Below are positions 18,787-27,084 of a DNA stretch of 64,000 bases, in pieces. The DNA is from Bradyrhizobium sp. B124. GTDB lineage: Bacteria; Pseudomonadota; Alphaproteobacteria; Rhizobiales; Xanthobacteraceae. Where the stretch lies: NCBI RefSeq assembly GCF_038967635.1, contig NZ_CP152413.1, positions 558,001-622,000 on the forward strand. Reading direction: 5' to 3'. The position numbers and the translations under genes are program-made. Below the pieces are notes generated by a model. That model had not been told where the DNA came from, did no database searches, and saw nothing but the letters and a program-made list of their open reading frames with translations. The first letter of the stretch is position 1. Every line of letters starts with the position of its first letter.

Positions 18787-20064
18787 ATGACTGCCGAGAC
18801 GCAACAACGAATCCTTGCTGCCGTAGACGAGGGATTCGATGCGCAGCTTGCGACGACGCAGGCCCTTGTCGCGATCCCCTCGACCCGCGGCGCCGAGGGG
18901 CCGTGCCAGGACATGATCGGCGATCTCCTGCGCCAGCGCGGTTATGAGGTCGACGACTGGCACATCAATCTCGACGAGCTGAAGGATTTGCGCGGCTTCG
19001 GCCCGATCGAGCATGATTTCTCCAAGGCGCGCACGGTGGTCGGCACCTACCGCCCGGCCACCAATGCCGGCAAATCGCTGATCCTGCAGGGCCACTGCGA
19101 CGTGGTGCCGACCGGTCCGCTCGAGATGTGGGAGACGCCGCCGTTCTCGCCCGTCATCAAGGACGGCAGGATGTATGGCCGCGGCGCCTGCGACATGAAG
19201 TCCGGCACCATCGCTGCGCTCTACGCGCTGGATGCGATCAAGCAGGCCGGCCTGAAGCCGACGGCGCGGATTCACTTCCAGTCTGTGATCGAGGAGGAGA
19301 GCACCGGTGTCGGCGCGCTCTCGACTTTGCAGCGCGGCTACCGCGCCGATGCCTGCTTCATCCCGGAGCCGACCAACGGCAAGATGATCCGCTCGCAGGT
19401 CGGCGTGATCTGGTTCCGCCTGAAGGTACGCGGCTTCCCGGTGCATGTGTTCGAGGCCGGCGCCGGCTCGAACGCGATCATGGCGGCGTATCACCTGGTG
19501 CATGCGCTGGAGAAGCTCGAGATCGCCTGGAACGAGCGCGCCAAGGCCGATCGTCATTTCAAGAACGTCAATCATCCGATCAACTTCAATCCGGGCATCA
19601 TCAAGGGCGGTGACTGGGCCTCCAGCGTGCCAGCCTGGTGCGATGTCGACTGCCGCATCGCGGTGCTGCCGGGCTGGTCGATCGCCGAGTGCCAGAAGGA
19701 GATTCTGGCCTGCGTGTCGGCCGCGGCGCGCGATCACCGCTTCCTCTCCAACAATCCGCCGCAGGTGGAATGGTCGGGATTCCTGTCGGAAGGCTACGAA
19801 CTGGTGAACTCCGAAGCGCCGGAAGCGGCCTTCGCCATGGCGCATCAGGCGGTCTATGGCGGGGCGGTGGAAGACCGCGCCTTCACCGCGCTGACCGACA
19901 CGCGCTTCTACGGCCTGAACTACGACATCCCGAGCCTCTGCTTCGGCGCCAGTGGCGCGGCGATGCACGGCTTCAACGAATACGTCGAATTGGACTCGCT
20001 GCGGAAGTCAACCAAGGCCATCGCGCTGTTCATCGCGGAATGGTGCGGAGTGGAGAAGGCGTAG
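18787..20064 (+). CDS. M20 family metallo-deacylase (ArgE/DapE type)
   Basis: This zinc-dependent amidohydrolase is of the acetylornithine deacetylase/succinyl-diaminopimelate desuccinylase family. The 425 residues show LILQGHCDVVPTG (metal His and Asp), MYGRGACDMKSGTIAALYAL (bridging Asp) and VIEEESTGVGAL (catalytic Glu-Glu), and a dimerisation domain from about residue 205. The late MHGFNEYVELDSL carries the last metal His. The real substrate is unknown; the length fits ArgE/DapE-like deacylases of the kind found in amino-acid salvage. It starts 55 bases after the PNPOx gene. Confidence 0.9.
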   Translation: MTAETQQRILAAVDEGFDAQLATTQALVAIPSTRGAEGPCQDMIGDLLRQRGYEVDDWHINLDELKDLRGFGPIEHDFSKARTVVGTYRPATNAGKSLILQGHCDVVPTGPLEMWETPPFSPVIKDGRMYGRGACDMKSGTIAALYALDAIKQAGLKPTARIHFQSVIEEESTGVGALSTLQRGYRADACFIPEPTNGKMIRSQVGVIWFRLKVRGFPVHVFEAGAGSNAIMAAYHLVHALEKLEIAWNERAKADRHFKNVNHPINFNPGIIKGGDWASSVPAWCDVDCRIAVLPGWSIAECQKEILACVSAAARDHRFLSNNPPQVEWSGFLSEGYELVNSEAPEAAFAMAHQAVYGGAVEDRAFTALTDTRFYGLNYDIPSLCFGASGAAMHGFNEYVELDSLRKSTKAIALFIAEWCGVEKA

Positions 20065-20075
20065 GTAGCCTCTCC

Positions 20076-20157
20076 GTCATTGCGAGGAGCGAAGCGACGA
20101 AGCAATCCATTTCGCGGCAAGCGGTGACATGGATTGCTTCGCTTCGCTCGCAATGAC
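20076..20157. repeat. Palindromic REP-like repeat, family A, copy 2
   Basis: The same arms as at 614-697 face each other across a spacer of about 21 bases (TTTCGCGGCAAGCGGTGACA). The element begins just after the deacylase stop and lies between convergent genes. Arm sequence is almost identical between copies while the spacer differs, as expected for conserved palindromic mobile repeats. Confidence 0.85.
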
Positions 20158-20169
20158 GGCGCAGTTGTC

Positions 20170-20958
20170 CTATGCGCGCCCCGCCCATAACGCCTTGACG
20201 ATCGCATCGAGCCCGTCGGTCAGTGCGGCGGGGCCGGGCTGCAGGATAATCGGCGACTTGATCTCGACGATGCGGTTGTCGCGCACCGCTGGGATGTCGC
20301 TCCAGCCACAGCGCTTGCGGATGCGGTCGGGCACGACCCTCTTGCCGCACCAGGAGGCCAGGATGACGTCGGGCATCGCCGCGCGCACGGCGTCGGGCGT
20401 GACGATGCGATCCTTGGCCGCCTGGTGCACCCGCAGATGCGGCAGCGCGTCCTCGCCGCCGGCTATCTCGATCAGTTCGGACACCCAGCCGATGCCGCTG
20501 ATCAGCGGATCGTCCCATTCCTCGAAATAGACCTTCGGCCGCGGCGCCGGGCGCGGCGCTGCTGCGATTGCGGCCAGCCGTTGTTCGAGGCCTTGCGCGA
20601 GCTGCCCGGCGCGATCGGCGGCGCCGACCATCGCGCCCAAGGTGCGGATCATCGCGAGGATGCCGGCGACATCGCGCTGGTTGAAGACGTGGACGGCGAC
20701 ACCGGCGCGCACGAGATCGGCGACGATGTCGGCCTGCAGATCGGAGAAGGCGAGCACCAGATCGGGGTCGAGCGCCAAAATCTTGGGAATGTCGGCGGAG
20801 ATGAACGCCGACACGCGCGGCTTCTCGCGGCGGACCTGCGGCGGTCGCACCGCGTAGCCGGAGACGCCGACGATGCGGTCCTGCTCGCCCAGCAGATACA
20901 GCGTCTCGACCGTCTCTTCGGTCAGGCAGACGATCCGGCGGGGAGGGAAGTCGCGCAT
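20170..20958 (-). CDS. Cobalamin/metal-type substrate-binding protein (BtuF-like) lacking a signal peptide
   Basis: The 262 residues have the two-lobed helical-backbone fold of class III binding proteins: RRIVCLTEETVETLYLLGEQ at the start, VVGVSGY-type core (DRIVGVSGYAV), DIPKILALDPDLVLAFSDLQ and ISGIGWVSELIEIAGGEDAL. Family members bind cobalamin or ferric siderophores and hand them to ABC importers. Unusually the chain starts MRDFPPRRIVC with no export signal, and no permease or ATPase gene is near. Either the start is upstream (no candidate seen) or the protein is cytoplasmic. It is divergent from the PaaI gene. Confidence 0.82.
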   Translation of the reverse strand: MRDFPPRRIVCLTEETVETLYLLGEQDRIVGVSGYAVRPPQVRREKPRVSAFISADIPKILALDPDLVLAFSDLQADIVADLVRAGVAVHVFNQRDVAGILAMIRTLGAMVGAADRAGQLAQGLEQRLAAIAAAPRPAPRPKVYFEEWDDPLISGIGWVSELIEIAGGEDALPHLRVHQAAKDRIVTPDAVRAAMPDVILASWCGKRVVPDRIRKRCGWSDIPAVRDNRIVEIKSPIILQPGPAALTDGLDAIVKALWAGRA

Positions 20959-21143
20959 CGCGGACGGTATGCAGACTCGCCAAGGATTGTCACGGCGGCC
21001 ATGACGTCATCCGCACCATTACCTCGGAGGTCATTGCCGGGCCTGATCAGGCATTCCATCATGCCGGCACGAACATCGAAGAAGGCCGAAGGCGCGGGGG
21101 CTGCTCGCGCATCAACGCCGCAAGAACAAGCCAGGGAGTGCCC

Positions 21144-21542
21144 ATGACGCCGCTCGAAAAGATACAGTCGATGAAGATGCCGTTTGCGGAACTGAAGGGC
21201 GTCACCTTCACCGAGGCCGGCCCGGATCGCGTGGTTGCGAAAATGCTGGTGCGGCCGGACCTCTGTACCCTCCGCAACACCATCCACGGCGGCGCGGTGA
21301 TGGCCTTCGCCGACTCGGTCGGCGCCGCCGCCACCGTGATCAACCTGCCTGAGGACGCCAAGGGCACCACGACGCTGGAGAGCAAGACCAACTTCGTCGG
21401 CGGGGCGAAGGAGGGGACCACCGTGATCGCGACGGCGACCCCGGTTCACCGCGGCCGGCGGACCCAGGTCTGGCAGACCAGGCTGGAGACTGAAGACGGC
21501 AAGCTGGTCGCGGTGGTTACGCAAACGCAGCTGGTATTGTGA
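21144..21542 (+). CDS. PaaI family hotdog thioesterase
   Basis: The 132 residues match the PaaI/YbgC-like hotdog fold that hydrolyses acyl-CoA thioesters such as phenylacetyl-CoA intermediates. Key parts are LCTLRNTIHGGAVMAFADSV (the HGG motif with the catalytic helix) and TTTLESKTNFVGGAKEGT. A GTG at 21138 is in frame, but ATG 21144 has GGGAG at proper distance. It is a single gene followed by an inverted repeat at 21548. Confidence 0.88.
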   Translation: MTPLEKIQSMKMPFAELKGVTFTEAGPDRVVAKMLVRPDLCTLRNTIHGGAVMAFADSVGAAATVINLPEDAKGTTTLESKTNFVGGAKEGTTVIATATPVHRGRRTQVWQTRLETEDGKLVAVVTQTQLVL

Positions 21543-21547
21543 TGAGG

Positions 21548-21577
21548 CAATGATGTGATTTACCGATCACATCATTG
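21548..21577. terminator. Perfect 12-base inverted repeat after the PaaI gene
   Basis: CAATGATGTGAT, a 6-base loop (TTACCG) and ATCACATCATTG form a perfect hairpin starting 5 bases after the thioesterase stop, followed by TTTAC. The AT-rich stem and weak T tract make it a possible terminator; a dyad operator for the downstream acetyltransferase is the alternative. Confidence 0.5.
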
Positions 21578-21682
21578 TTTACTTAAATGAATCTAGACAC
21601 TTGAATTATATGGTGCGTTGCACAATATAGGGACTGCTAGGGACTCAACGCCTCCTCGAGGGCTACCAAGAGGAGTTATGAA

Positions 21683-22306
21683 ATGAACTATGATTCCATC
21701 CGTCCGACGTCCGCCAAGGGCACCGTGCGGACGTTGAGCCAGCAGGAGGAGCTTCCTCTGCTGCGCGATCACCTGTTGCGACTGGACCGTACCAGCCGCC
21801 ATGATCGTTTTCATGGCTTCATCGACGACAGTTTCATCCGCCGCTATGCCGAGCGTTGCGCCAACGACGGCACGGTCATCATCGCCTATTTCGAGGATGG
21901 CGTGGTCCGCGGCGCGGCCGAACTGCATCCGCCGGAGCAGTCACCGGATGTGCAGCCGGAAATCGCCTTCAGTGTGGAGCGGTCGGTGCGGCGCAAGGGC
22001 GTCGGCAGCACCCTGTTCCGCAAGCTGATCGCCGAGGCGCATGCCAATGGCTACAGCAGCCTGCGCATCACCACGGGCGCGCAGAACGACGCGATGCGTG
22101 CGCTCGCCACCAAGTTCGGTGCGCAGCTGACCTTCCGTCACGGTGAATCCACCGGCAGCATCGATCTGACCGAGCGGAACCAGCCTGAACCGGCGCCGGC
22201 CGCTGCACCGGTTACGCCGGTCGAGGCCGCGCGCGCGATCGTCGACATGAACCGCGCCTATTGGCGAATGGTGATGCAGATGTCCGGCTGGGGCCGGGCC
22301 GCCTGA
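21683..22306 (+). CDS. GNAT family N-acetyltransferase
   Basis: The 207 residues form a GNAT acetyl-CoA-dependent transferase. The fold is visible as LLRDHLLRLDRTSRHDRFHG (the N-terminal form of the bacterial YhbS/AcuA-like group), GVVRGAAELHP, the acetyl-CoA loop SVRRKGVGSTLFRKLIAEAH (residues about 100-120) and YSSLRITTGAQNDAMRALA. The tail from residue 165 is Pro/Ala rich. The substrate is unknown. The ATG has AAGAGGAG 6 bases upstream. The 140-base leader is AT rich and includes a dyad around GTGCGTTGCAC at 21613-21623. Confidence 0.9.
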   Translation: MNYDSIRPTSAKGTVRTLSQQEELPLLRDHLLRLDRTSRHDRFHGFIDDSFIRRYAERCANDGTVIIAYFEDGVVRGAAELHPPEQSPDVQPEIAFSVERSVRRKGVGSTLFRKLIAEAHANGYSSLRITTGAQNDAMRALATKFGAQLTFRHGESTGSIDLTERNQPEPAPAAAPVTPVEAARAIVDMNRAYWRMVMQMSGWGRAA

Positions 22307-22310
22307 GCCG

Positions 22311-22378
22311 ATAGCGTTTCCAAGCGAAGTGGACACGGGTTCGCGTGGAGGGAACGCGTCCAATAAGAATCTCAGATC
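22311..22378. repeat. Dispersed repeat, family E, copy without hairpin
   Basis: The module (ATAGCGTTTCCAAGCGAAGT and onward, through TTCGCGTGGAGGGAACGCGT) begins just after the acetyltransferase stop. It lacks the second hairpin part found at 16357 and 31782 and is instead followed directly by a terminator. Confidence 0.65.
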
Positions 22379-22384
22379 AAACGT

Positions 22385-22422
22385 AAAAAGGGCAATCCGT
22401 TCAGCGGATTGCCCTTTTTCTT
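22385..22422. terminator. Bidirectional rho-independent terminator
   Basis: A perfect 10-base stem GGGCAATCCG (22390-22399) and CGGATTGCCC (22405-22414) is flanked by AAAAA on one side and TTTTTCTTT on the other. It lies between convergent genes and can serve both. Confidence 0.85.
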
Positions 22423-22443
22423 TGAGTAACCGGATGTTGTATT

Positions 22444-22752
22444 TCAGGTGCCGGTGCGCTTGGCGGGCGCGAGACGGCGGACCACGCGGCGCTCGACCAC
22501 GACGGAGCGCTGCGCGCCCTGTTCGCCGGCGATCACGCGGGTTGCCGTGCCGGTGCGGGCGCTGACGCGCGCGGTCTTCTTCACCTCGGCCAGCACCTCT
22601 TCATAGGGCAGCCCCATCAGCGACGACGCGATCTCGGCCTGGGCCTCCACGTCATCGGTGATGCCGATGGCGGCGAAGATTGCCTCCTCCAGCGTCGGCG
22701 GATCATGCCGCACGCGCCGGGTGCCATACTTGGTGTTCCAGTCTCCGCTCAT
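22444..22752 (-). CDS. Small conserved hypothetical protein, basic C-terminal tail
   Basis: No family is recognised. The 102 residues include DPPTLEEAIFAAIGITDDVE and EIASSLMGLPYEEVLAEVKK, predicted helical, then an Arg-rich tail (VVVERRVVRRLAPAKRTG). The tail suggests nucleic-acid binding, which is inference only. ATG 22752 gives MSGDWNTKYG with GAGG upstream; the open frame extends to 22809. It shares the terminator at 22385 with the acetyltransferase. Confidence 0.65.
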   Translation of the reverse strand: MSGDWNTKYGTRRVRHDPPTLEEAIFAAIGITDDVEAQAEIASSLMGLPYEEVLAEVKKTARVSARTGTATRVIAGEQGAQRSVVVERRVVRRLAPAKRTGT

Positions 22753-22841
22753 CGCCGCCTCATCTTTGAATCGCGGGAGATACGTAAGGTCCCCAATGTT
22801 GCATTGCAATATGAATATGAGATGGCAATCCAGCCATGCAG

Positions 22842-23141
22842 CTAGAGTCTCTCAATCTTGTGAGCGTCATAAAGTTCGATGGTGGTCGCCGCGGCCGCAA
22901 GGGATTGCAGGGACCGGACGAAATCGCGTGAGGCGGGGACCGAAAAATGCGCCGCCAGCGCGGCGCGGTCGGCCCATTGCTCGAAAAATACCAGCCTGAG
23001 CGGATTCTCGCAGTCGACCTGGACCGAATGCGAGATGCAGCCGGGCTCGGTGCGCGAGCGATGGACATGTTCGAGGCTCAACCGCCGCACCTCGTCGAAC
23101 GAGTCGAGGCGGGCGGTGACGCTGCCGGTGACGACAATCAT
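22842..23141 (-). CDS. Antibiotic biosynthesis monooxygenase (ABM) domain protein
   Basis: The 99 residues form a single dimeric alpha/beta-barrel ABM domain (MIVVTGSVTARLDSFDEVRR, HVHRSRTEPGCISHSV, LVFFEQWADRAALAAHFS). Family members include quinol monooxygenases and haem-degrading enzymes, but most are uncharacterised. ATG 23141 has GGGGGAG 6 bases upstream. It lies 17 bases after the DUF2161 gene and is probably cotranscribed. Confidence 0.88.
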   Translation of the reverse strand: MIVVTGSVTARLDSFDEVRRLSLEHVHRSRTEPGCISHSVQVDCENPLRLVFFEQWADRAALAAHFSVPASRDFVRSLQSLAAAATTIELYDAHKIERL

Positions 23142-23157
23142 GATCTCCCCCAGTCCG

Positions 23158-23886
23158 TTACGGGGCGGCTTCCGCCCCTGACGCATTGATCGGTTGCTGC
23201 GGCCAGCGCTTCAGCGCGGCACGGCCGGCATCGGTCAACACATAGATGCCGCGCTCCGCGCGATCGAACCAGCCGTAGACATTATGCTGCAGGATCTTGC
23301 CGGCGTCGGGAATCTCGGCGCGGAGGTCGCGCACCCGCCGGGGCCCATCGGACAGCGCACAGGCGCAGGCCAGCGCCTGCTGCCGGTAGGCGGTCATGAT
23401 CGGCGCGCGCGTCGATCCGCCCGTGGCTGGATCGCCCTTGCGCTTCCGGTGCTCGGAGATCAGGCGCGAGCGCTTCTTCGGATTGCGGCGCGGTGCCACA
23501 GTCGGCGGCGGCACCAGCACCTCGACGTCGCCGCGGTCGGTGACGCCGAGCATGCCGAAGCCGAGCCGCCGGCACAGATTGCGATACCGCGCGTCGCTCT
23601 CGCGGCCCTTGCCGCGGGCCGAAACCTTGGCCGCGATCCACACCTCGTCGGCGGCGCCGGCGCGATCGACCGCCTGCAGGATCAGTTCGAGATTGAAGGC
23701 GAGCTTCAACTCACCGACCACGACGACAGGTGGATCGCCGCCGCTCAGCGCCACGAGGTCGCAGCCGCCGATCTCGCCCTTCACCGTGAAGCCGAGCTTT
23801 TCGAGGAAGTGTTTGACGGGCAGATAAAGCGCGGTTTCCAACAGGCAGGCTCCTGCGGCATCCGGCCGCGACTCAGGCGCCAGCAT
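23158..23886 (-). CDS. DUF2161 family protein with PD-(D/E)xK-like motif
   Basis: The 242 residues show an N-terminal nuclease-like core: LETALYLPVKHFLEKLGFTV, then CDLVALSGGD and VVVVGELKLAFNLELILQAV, giving the Asp and Glu-x-Lys of a PD-(D/E)xK fold (residues about 42-62). A basic middle region (RRNPKKRSRLISEHRKRK) follows, then a winged-helix-like C-terminal part (DLRAEIPDAGKILQHNVYGW, GIYVLTDAGRAAL). This suggests a DNA-acting protein, but no activity is established for DUF2161. ATG 23886 is preferred over 23928. Confidence 0.8.
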   Translation of the reverse strand: MLAPESRPDAAGACLLETALYLPVKHFLEKLGFTVKGEIGGCDLVALSGGDPPVVVVGELKLAFNLELILQAVDRAGAADEVWIAAKVSARGKGRESDARYRNLCRRLGFGMLGVTDRGDVEVLVPPPTVAPRRNPKKRSRLISEHRKRKGDPATGGSTRAPIMTAYRQQALACACALSDGPRRVRDLRAEIPDAGKILQHNVYGWFDRAERGIYVLTDAGRAALKRWPQQPINASGAEAAP

Positions 23887-23977
23887 AGCGCGGAATTGCA
23901 CCCACTGAGGCGGATGGAATTTGCCCAAAGCGCAGCCAGGCGGCTATTATTGGGCCGGGACAGGGCGCGACCATTAC

Positions 23978-24322
23978 ATGATCCGGAACGGCCTCTATCA
24001 CATCACCGTCGAATTTCTCGATGGAGTCTCTGGCGGCAACCAGGGCGTCATGGTGCTGCGCGACGGCCAGATGCGCGGCGGTGACTCGTTCTTCTTCGCC
24101 CATGGCAGCTACACCGCGGCCGACGGCAAGTGGAAGGGCGAGGTCACCAACGAGGAGCATTCGCCGACCTATGGCGAGCGCCCGGTGTGGGAACGCAAGG
24201 TGGTCACCATCGGTTTTACCGGCACCTACACCGACGAGACCGCCGAGGGCAACGGCATGGCGCTGGCCGGCAAGCAGAGCATCCGCTTCAGGTCGAAGCT
24301 GCGGCTGTTGGTTGCTGACTAA
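23978..24322 (+). CDS. GrlR-like small beta-barrel protein, single domain
   Basis: The 114 residues (MIRNGLYHITVEFLDGVSGG onward) read as one GrlR-like domain, named from the negative regulator of the enterohaemorrhagic E. coli type III secretion regulator GrlA. Conserved positions are NGLY at the start, GGDSFFFAHGSY and the closing KQSIRFRSKLRLL. Two copies of the same domain make up the protein at 29475-30179. No type III secretion genes are visible nearby, so the role here is open. Its stop overlaps the end of the convergent SDR gene by 4 bases. Confidence 0.72.
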   Translation: MIRNGLYHITVEFLDGVSGGNQGVMVLRDGQMRGGDSFFFAHGSYTAADGKWKGEVTNEEHSPTYGERPVWERKVVTIGFTGTYTDETAEGNGMALAGKQSIRFRSKLRLLVAD

Positions 24323-24999
24323 ACCCGCCCATTCACCGGCAGCAACGCGCCGGTGACGGCGCTTGCGGCGTCGCTGGCGAGGAACAGGATCACGTCGGCG
24401 AGTTCCTTTGGCGTCACCCATTTCGAAATGTCGGCCTTCGGCATCGCGGCGCGATTGGCGGCGGTGTCGATGATCGAGGGCAGCACGGCATTGACCGTGA
24501 CCTTGCCCTTGAGTTCGGCGGCGAGCGACTCGGTGAGGCGGTGCACGCCGGCCTTTGACGCAGCGTAGGGGCCCATCCCGGACGCCGCCTGCAGTGCGCC
24601 GAGCGCACCGATATTGATGATGCGTCCGGCGCCGGATTTGGTGAGATGCGGGATCGCCGCATGCGACGTATTGAAGGCGGTCATCACGTTCATCGCGTAC
24701 ATGCGCTGCCAGGTCGCGGGATCGCCGTCGCTCACCGCCTCGAAGGTAAAGCCGCCTGCGATATTGATCAGCCCGTCGAGCCGGCCGAAATGCGCCGCCG
24801 CCTTGTCGATCGCAGCCGTCGCCTGCGCGGTGTCGGTGAGGTCGACGCCGCCGAGTTCGATACGATCGGCCGTCGCGGCAAGCTGCGAGGCCGCATGATC
24901 GATGCCGGCAACGCGCGCGCCGCGCGCCAGGGCTTCTTCGGCGACCACCTTGCCAAGCGCGCCGAGCGCGCCGGTGATGACGATGGCTTTTCCGTTCAT
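24319..24999 (-). CDS. Short-chain dehydrogenase/reductase
   Basis: The 226 residues are a classical SDR: cofactor motif TGALGALGKVVAEEALARGA (residues 9-28, a TGxxxxxG variant), NIAGG, the catalytic Ser region IINIGALGA, and YAASKAG with catalytic Tyr and Lys. The C-terminal NAVLPSIIDT and DAASAVTGALLPVNGRV are typical. Position after the first beta strand has IDH, so NAD is more likely than NADP; substrate unknown. Confidence 0.9.
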   Translation of the reverse strand: MNGKAIVITGALGALGKVVAEEALARGARVAGIDHAASQLAATADRIELGGVDLTDTAQATAAIDKAAAHFGRLDGLINIAGGFTFEAVSDGDPATWQRMYAMNVMTAFNTSHAAIPHLTKSGAGRIINIGALGALQAASGMGPYAASKAGVHRLTESLAAELKGKVTVNAVLPSIIDTAANRAAMPKADISKWVTPKELADVILFLASDAASAVTGALLPVNGRV

Positions 25000-25123
25000 G
25001 GCGGTCTCCGTATCAGCAACAGGTTGCTACCCACTATGATCAGGCGGATTTCATTTGCAATGCCGCCAATTTCGTCTCCTACTGCGCGCATTAATCAATT
25101 TATTCGCCTCAAGGATGTTTGCG

Positions 25124-25813
25124 ATGCCGACACCAAGGCCGTGCGAAACCCATCTCGAACTCGTCAAGTTCGGACATCGGCTGCCGCACTTCGCGGAAGC
25201 GCTCAGACATCAGCGCAAGATCAAGGTGGTGGCGCTCGGATCGTCGTCGACGGCGGGCGCAGACAACATCCTGCCATACCCGCCGCGGCTCGAAATGCTG
25301 CTGCGGCAACGCTTCTTCGGCCGGATGATCGATGTGATCAACCGCGGGATCGGCGGCCAGGAGGCGCCGGAGGAATATTCGCGCATCGAGTCCGACGTCA
25401 CGACCGAGGCGCCGGTGCTGGTGATCTGGCAGGTCGGCACCAACGCCGTCTACAAGAGCTACAATCCGGCCGAGGTGCGCGCCACGCTGGAGGCCGGGCT
25501 CGACGTGCTCGCCGCGCAGCCGCTCGACGTGGTCGTGATGGATTCCCAGTACACGCAGGCGATCGTGGGAACGGACGCTGCGCTCAATCTCGCCAATGTG
25601 ATCATGCCGATGATCGCGGAAGTCACGTCAAGCAAGGGCGTCAACCTGTTCAGTCGGTTCGCGCTGATGAAGCGTTGGGCCGATGCCGGGATTCCGCTTG
25701 GCGAGCTCGACGATGGCGGCCAACTTCACACCAGCGAATGGGCGACCAATTGCGTGACCCAGTCGCTGTTCGGCGCGGTCGACGAGGCTTTGAAGCCGGA
25801 GGCGATCACGTAG
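25124..25813 (+). CDS. SGNH/GDSL-family hydrolase
   Basis: The 229 residues show the SGNH blocks: block I VVALGSSSTAG (catalytic Ser), block II NRGIGGQ (oxyanion Gly), block III QVGTNAVY (Asn) and block V GGQLHTSEWATN (Asp before, catalytic His). Substrates in the family range from acyl esters to acetylated sugars. ATG 25124 has AAGGA 9 bases upstream; in-frame starts at 25055 and 25115 would add a short hydrophobic stretch that could be a weak export signal, so localisation is uncertain. Confidence 0.87.
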   Translation: MPTPRPCETHLELVKFGHRLPHFAEALRHQRKIKVVALGSSSTAGADNILPYPPRLEMLLRQRFFGRMIDVINRGIGGQEAPEEYSRIESDVTTEAPVLVIWQVGTNAVYKSYNPAEVRATLEAGLDVLAAQPLDVVVMDSQYTQAIVGTDAALNLANVIMPMIAEVTSSKGVNLFSRFALMKRWADAGIPLGELDDGGQLHTSEWATNCVTQSLFGAVDEALKPEAIT

Positions 25814-25933
25814 CGCTGACTACGTAAGACTACGGAGGTGGGCCGGTTGGATAAAATTTGCGGCACTTCCGTAAGTCGTTTTCAGAATCCTTTCCTTAGA
25901 AGCGGAACTCCAGCCAAGGTAGGGGTTATTCGA

Positions 25934-26140
25934 ATGGGAAATCTTCCGGATCACGGTTTACCGCTCGTTCAGCTTAAGGAGCAGCGGCGCGATCTCGTGG
26001 TGGCGCTGCAAAACCGCAACGGACCGGTGGGCAGCTGGGAATTGATGCAGATCGCGGCGATCCAGCAGGCGATCTCGGCGTTCGAGGATGTGATTGCCGA
26101 CCTCGATGCGGAGCTTGAGCTCGAGGCCGCGGCGGCCTGA
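25934..26140 (+). CDS. Small hypothetical protein (68 residues)
   Basis: No family is recognised. The protein (MGNLPDHGLPLVQLKEQRRD onward) is mostly helical and ends in an acidic, Ala-rich tail (DLDAELELEAAAA). There are no membrane segments or Cys. ATG 25934 is chosen because GGGG lies upstream and upstream sequence in the frame lacks protein character. It is convergent with the phosphatase gene. Confidence 0.55.
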   Translation: MGNLPDHGLPLVQLKEQRRDLVVALQNRNGPVGSWELMQIAAIQQAISAFEDVIADLDAELELEAAAA

Positions 26141-26158
26141 GCTTTTTTCAGTTTGGCT

Positions 26159-26202
26159 GCGTTTTCTTCACGCGAACCGGTGTCCACTCGATAACGCTCT
26201 CG
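26159..26202. repeat. Dispersed repeat, family E, reversed partial copy
   Basis: Read on the minus strand it contains GTGGACACCGGTTCGCGTGA followed by AGAAAACGC, the same module as at 16294 and 31721, with a shortened left end and no hairpin. It lies between two convergent genes. Confidence 0.7.
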
Positions 26203-26212
26203 CGTAAATTGA

Positions 26213-26956
26213 TCAGGCCTGCAAATAGCGGCCTTCAAGCGCCTTGCGCTCGGCCTGGCCGAGCCCGAGGCCTTCGCGGAAATAGCCGTCGAGGCCGCCA
26301 TAGTCGGCATCGATCGCCTCGAACGCCGCCTCCAGAAACGCCGCGCGTACGGTGCCGAGCACCTGCTTGACGTCATCGGGCAGCTCGGTGCTGTGGGCCG
26401 GGTCGCGCTTGTAGAACTGGTTGGTCAGGAGATAGTCGTCCGCGATCACCTGATCGGACACGCCGAGCGCGTGCAGGATCAGCGCGCAGGCAAAGCCGGT
26501 GCGATCCTTGCCGGCGGTGCAGTGGATCACCAGCGGGGCGCGGTCCTCGAGCAGATGGGCGAACAGCGTGCGATAGCGCGGCGTGTTGTCCTGCACATAG
26601 CCGCGGTAGGAACCCCGCATCACATCGATCGCGTCGGCTTCCAGGAGCTGACGTTGGCTGGCGATCGCGCGCAGCGAAGCAACCACCGTCGGCTCGACCG
26701 GAAGCGAATGCACGGTGACATCAGTCATGCTGCACAGCGCCTCGGCGCGCTCGGCGACGCCGCGGAAATCGAATGCGCTCTTGACGCCGAGGCCGCGCAC
26801 CACGGTGACGTCGTGCTCGGTGAGATGCGCCAGATGGTTGGAGCGGAAGATCTGCCGCCAGCGCACCGTCCGGCCGTCACGCGTCTGGTAGCCGCCAAGG
26901 TCGCGAAAATTGCTGGCGCCGGCGAGGTTGAGGTGACGGGCAGGGACTTCTGACAT
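26213..26956 (-). CDS. Tyrosine phosphatase family protein (DUF1233/PTP-DSP type)
   Basis: The 247 residues match bacterial tyrosine phosphatases of the MptpB/LipA-like group: NFRDLGGYQTRDGRTVRWRQ near the start and the P loop VIHCTAGKDRTGFACALIL (HCx5R with Cys and Arg intact, plus the Lys-Asp pair typical of the triple-specificity group). ATG 26956 gives MSEVPARHLNL; the longer frame to 27121 is poor. Cytoplasmic; substrates (phosphotyrosine or phosphoinositide) unknown. The DUF number in the call is uncertain. Confidence 0.88.
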   Translation of the reverse strand: MSEVPARHLNLAGASNFRDLGGYQTRDGRTVRWRQIFRSNHLAHLTEHDVTVVRGLGVKSAFDFRGVAERAEALCSMTDVTVHSLPVEPTVVASLRAIASQRQLLEADAIDVMRGSYRGYVQDNTPRYRTLFAHLLEDRAPLVIHCTAGKDRTGFACALILHALGVSDQVIADDYLLTNQFYKRDPAHSTELPDDVKQVLGTVRAAFLEAAFEAIDADYGGLDGYFREGLGLGQAERKALEGRYLQA

Positions 26957-27084
26957 CGGGCGGGCCTGTTGCAGCTGATGAGCTCTTGGCGCAGGAATCT
27001 TGGCGCACGAATCCCTGGCACAGAAATCCTGGCGCAGGAGTATGGGCGCAGACAGGTCTATAACCGGCCTCTCGGGGGGAGAAT

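Noticed and set aside
20959..21143. Possible cobalamin riboswitch next to the BtuF-like gene
   Set aside because: I looked for the conserved B12-box-type sequence and found none in the leader.
22795..22815. Dyad-like sequence around TTGCATTGCAAT upstream of the small minus-strand gene
   Set aside because: It is short and imperfect and falls in an AT-rich leader; not strong enough to call a site.
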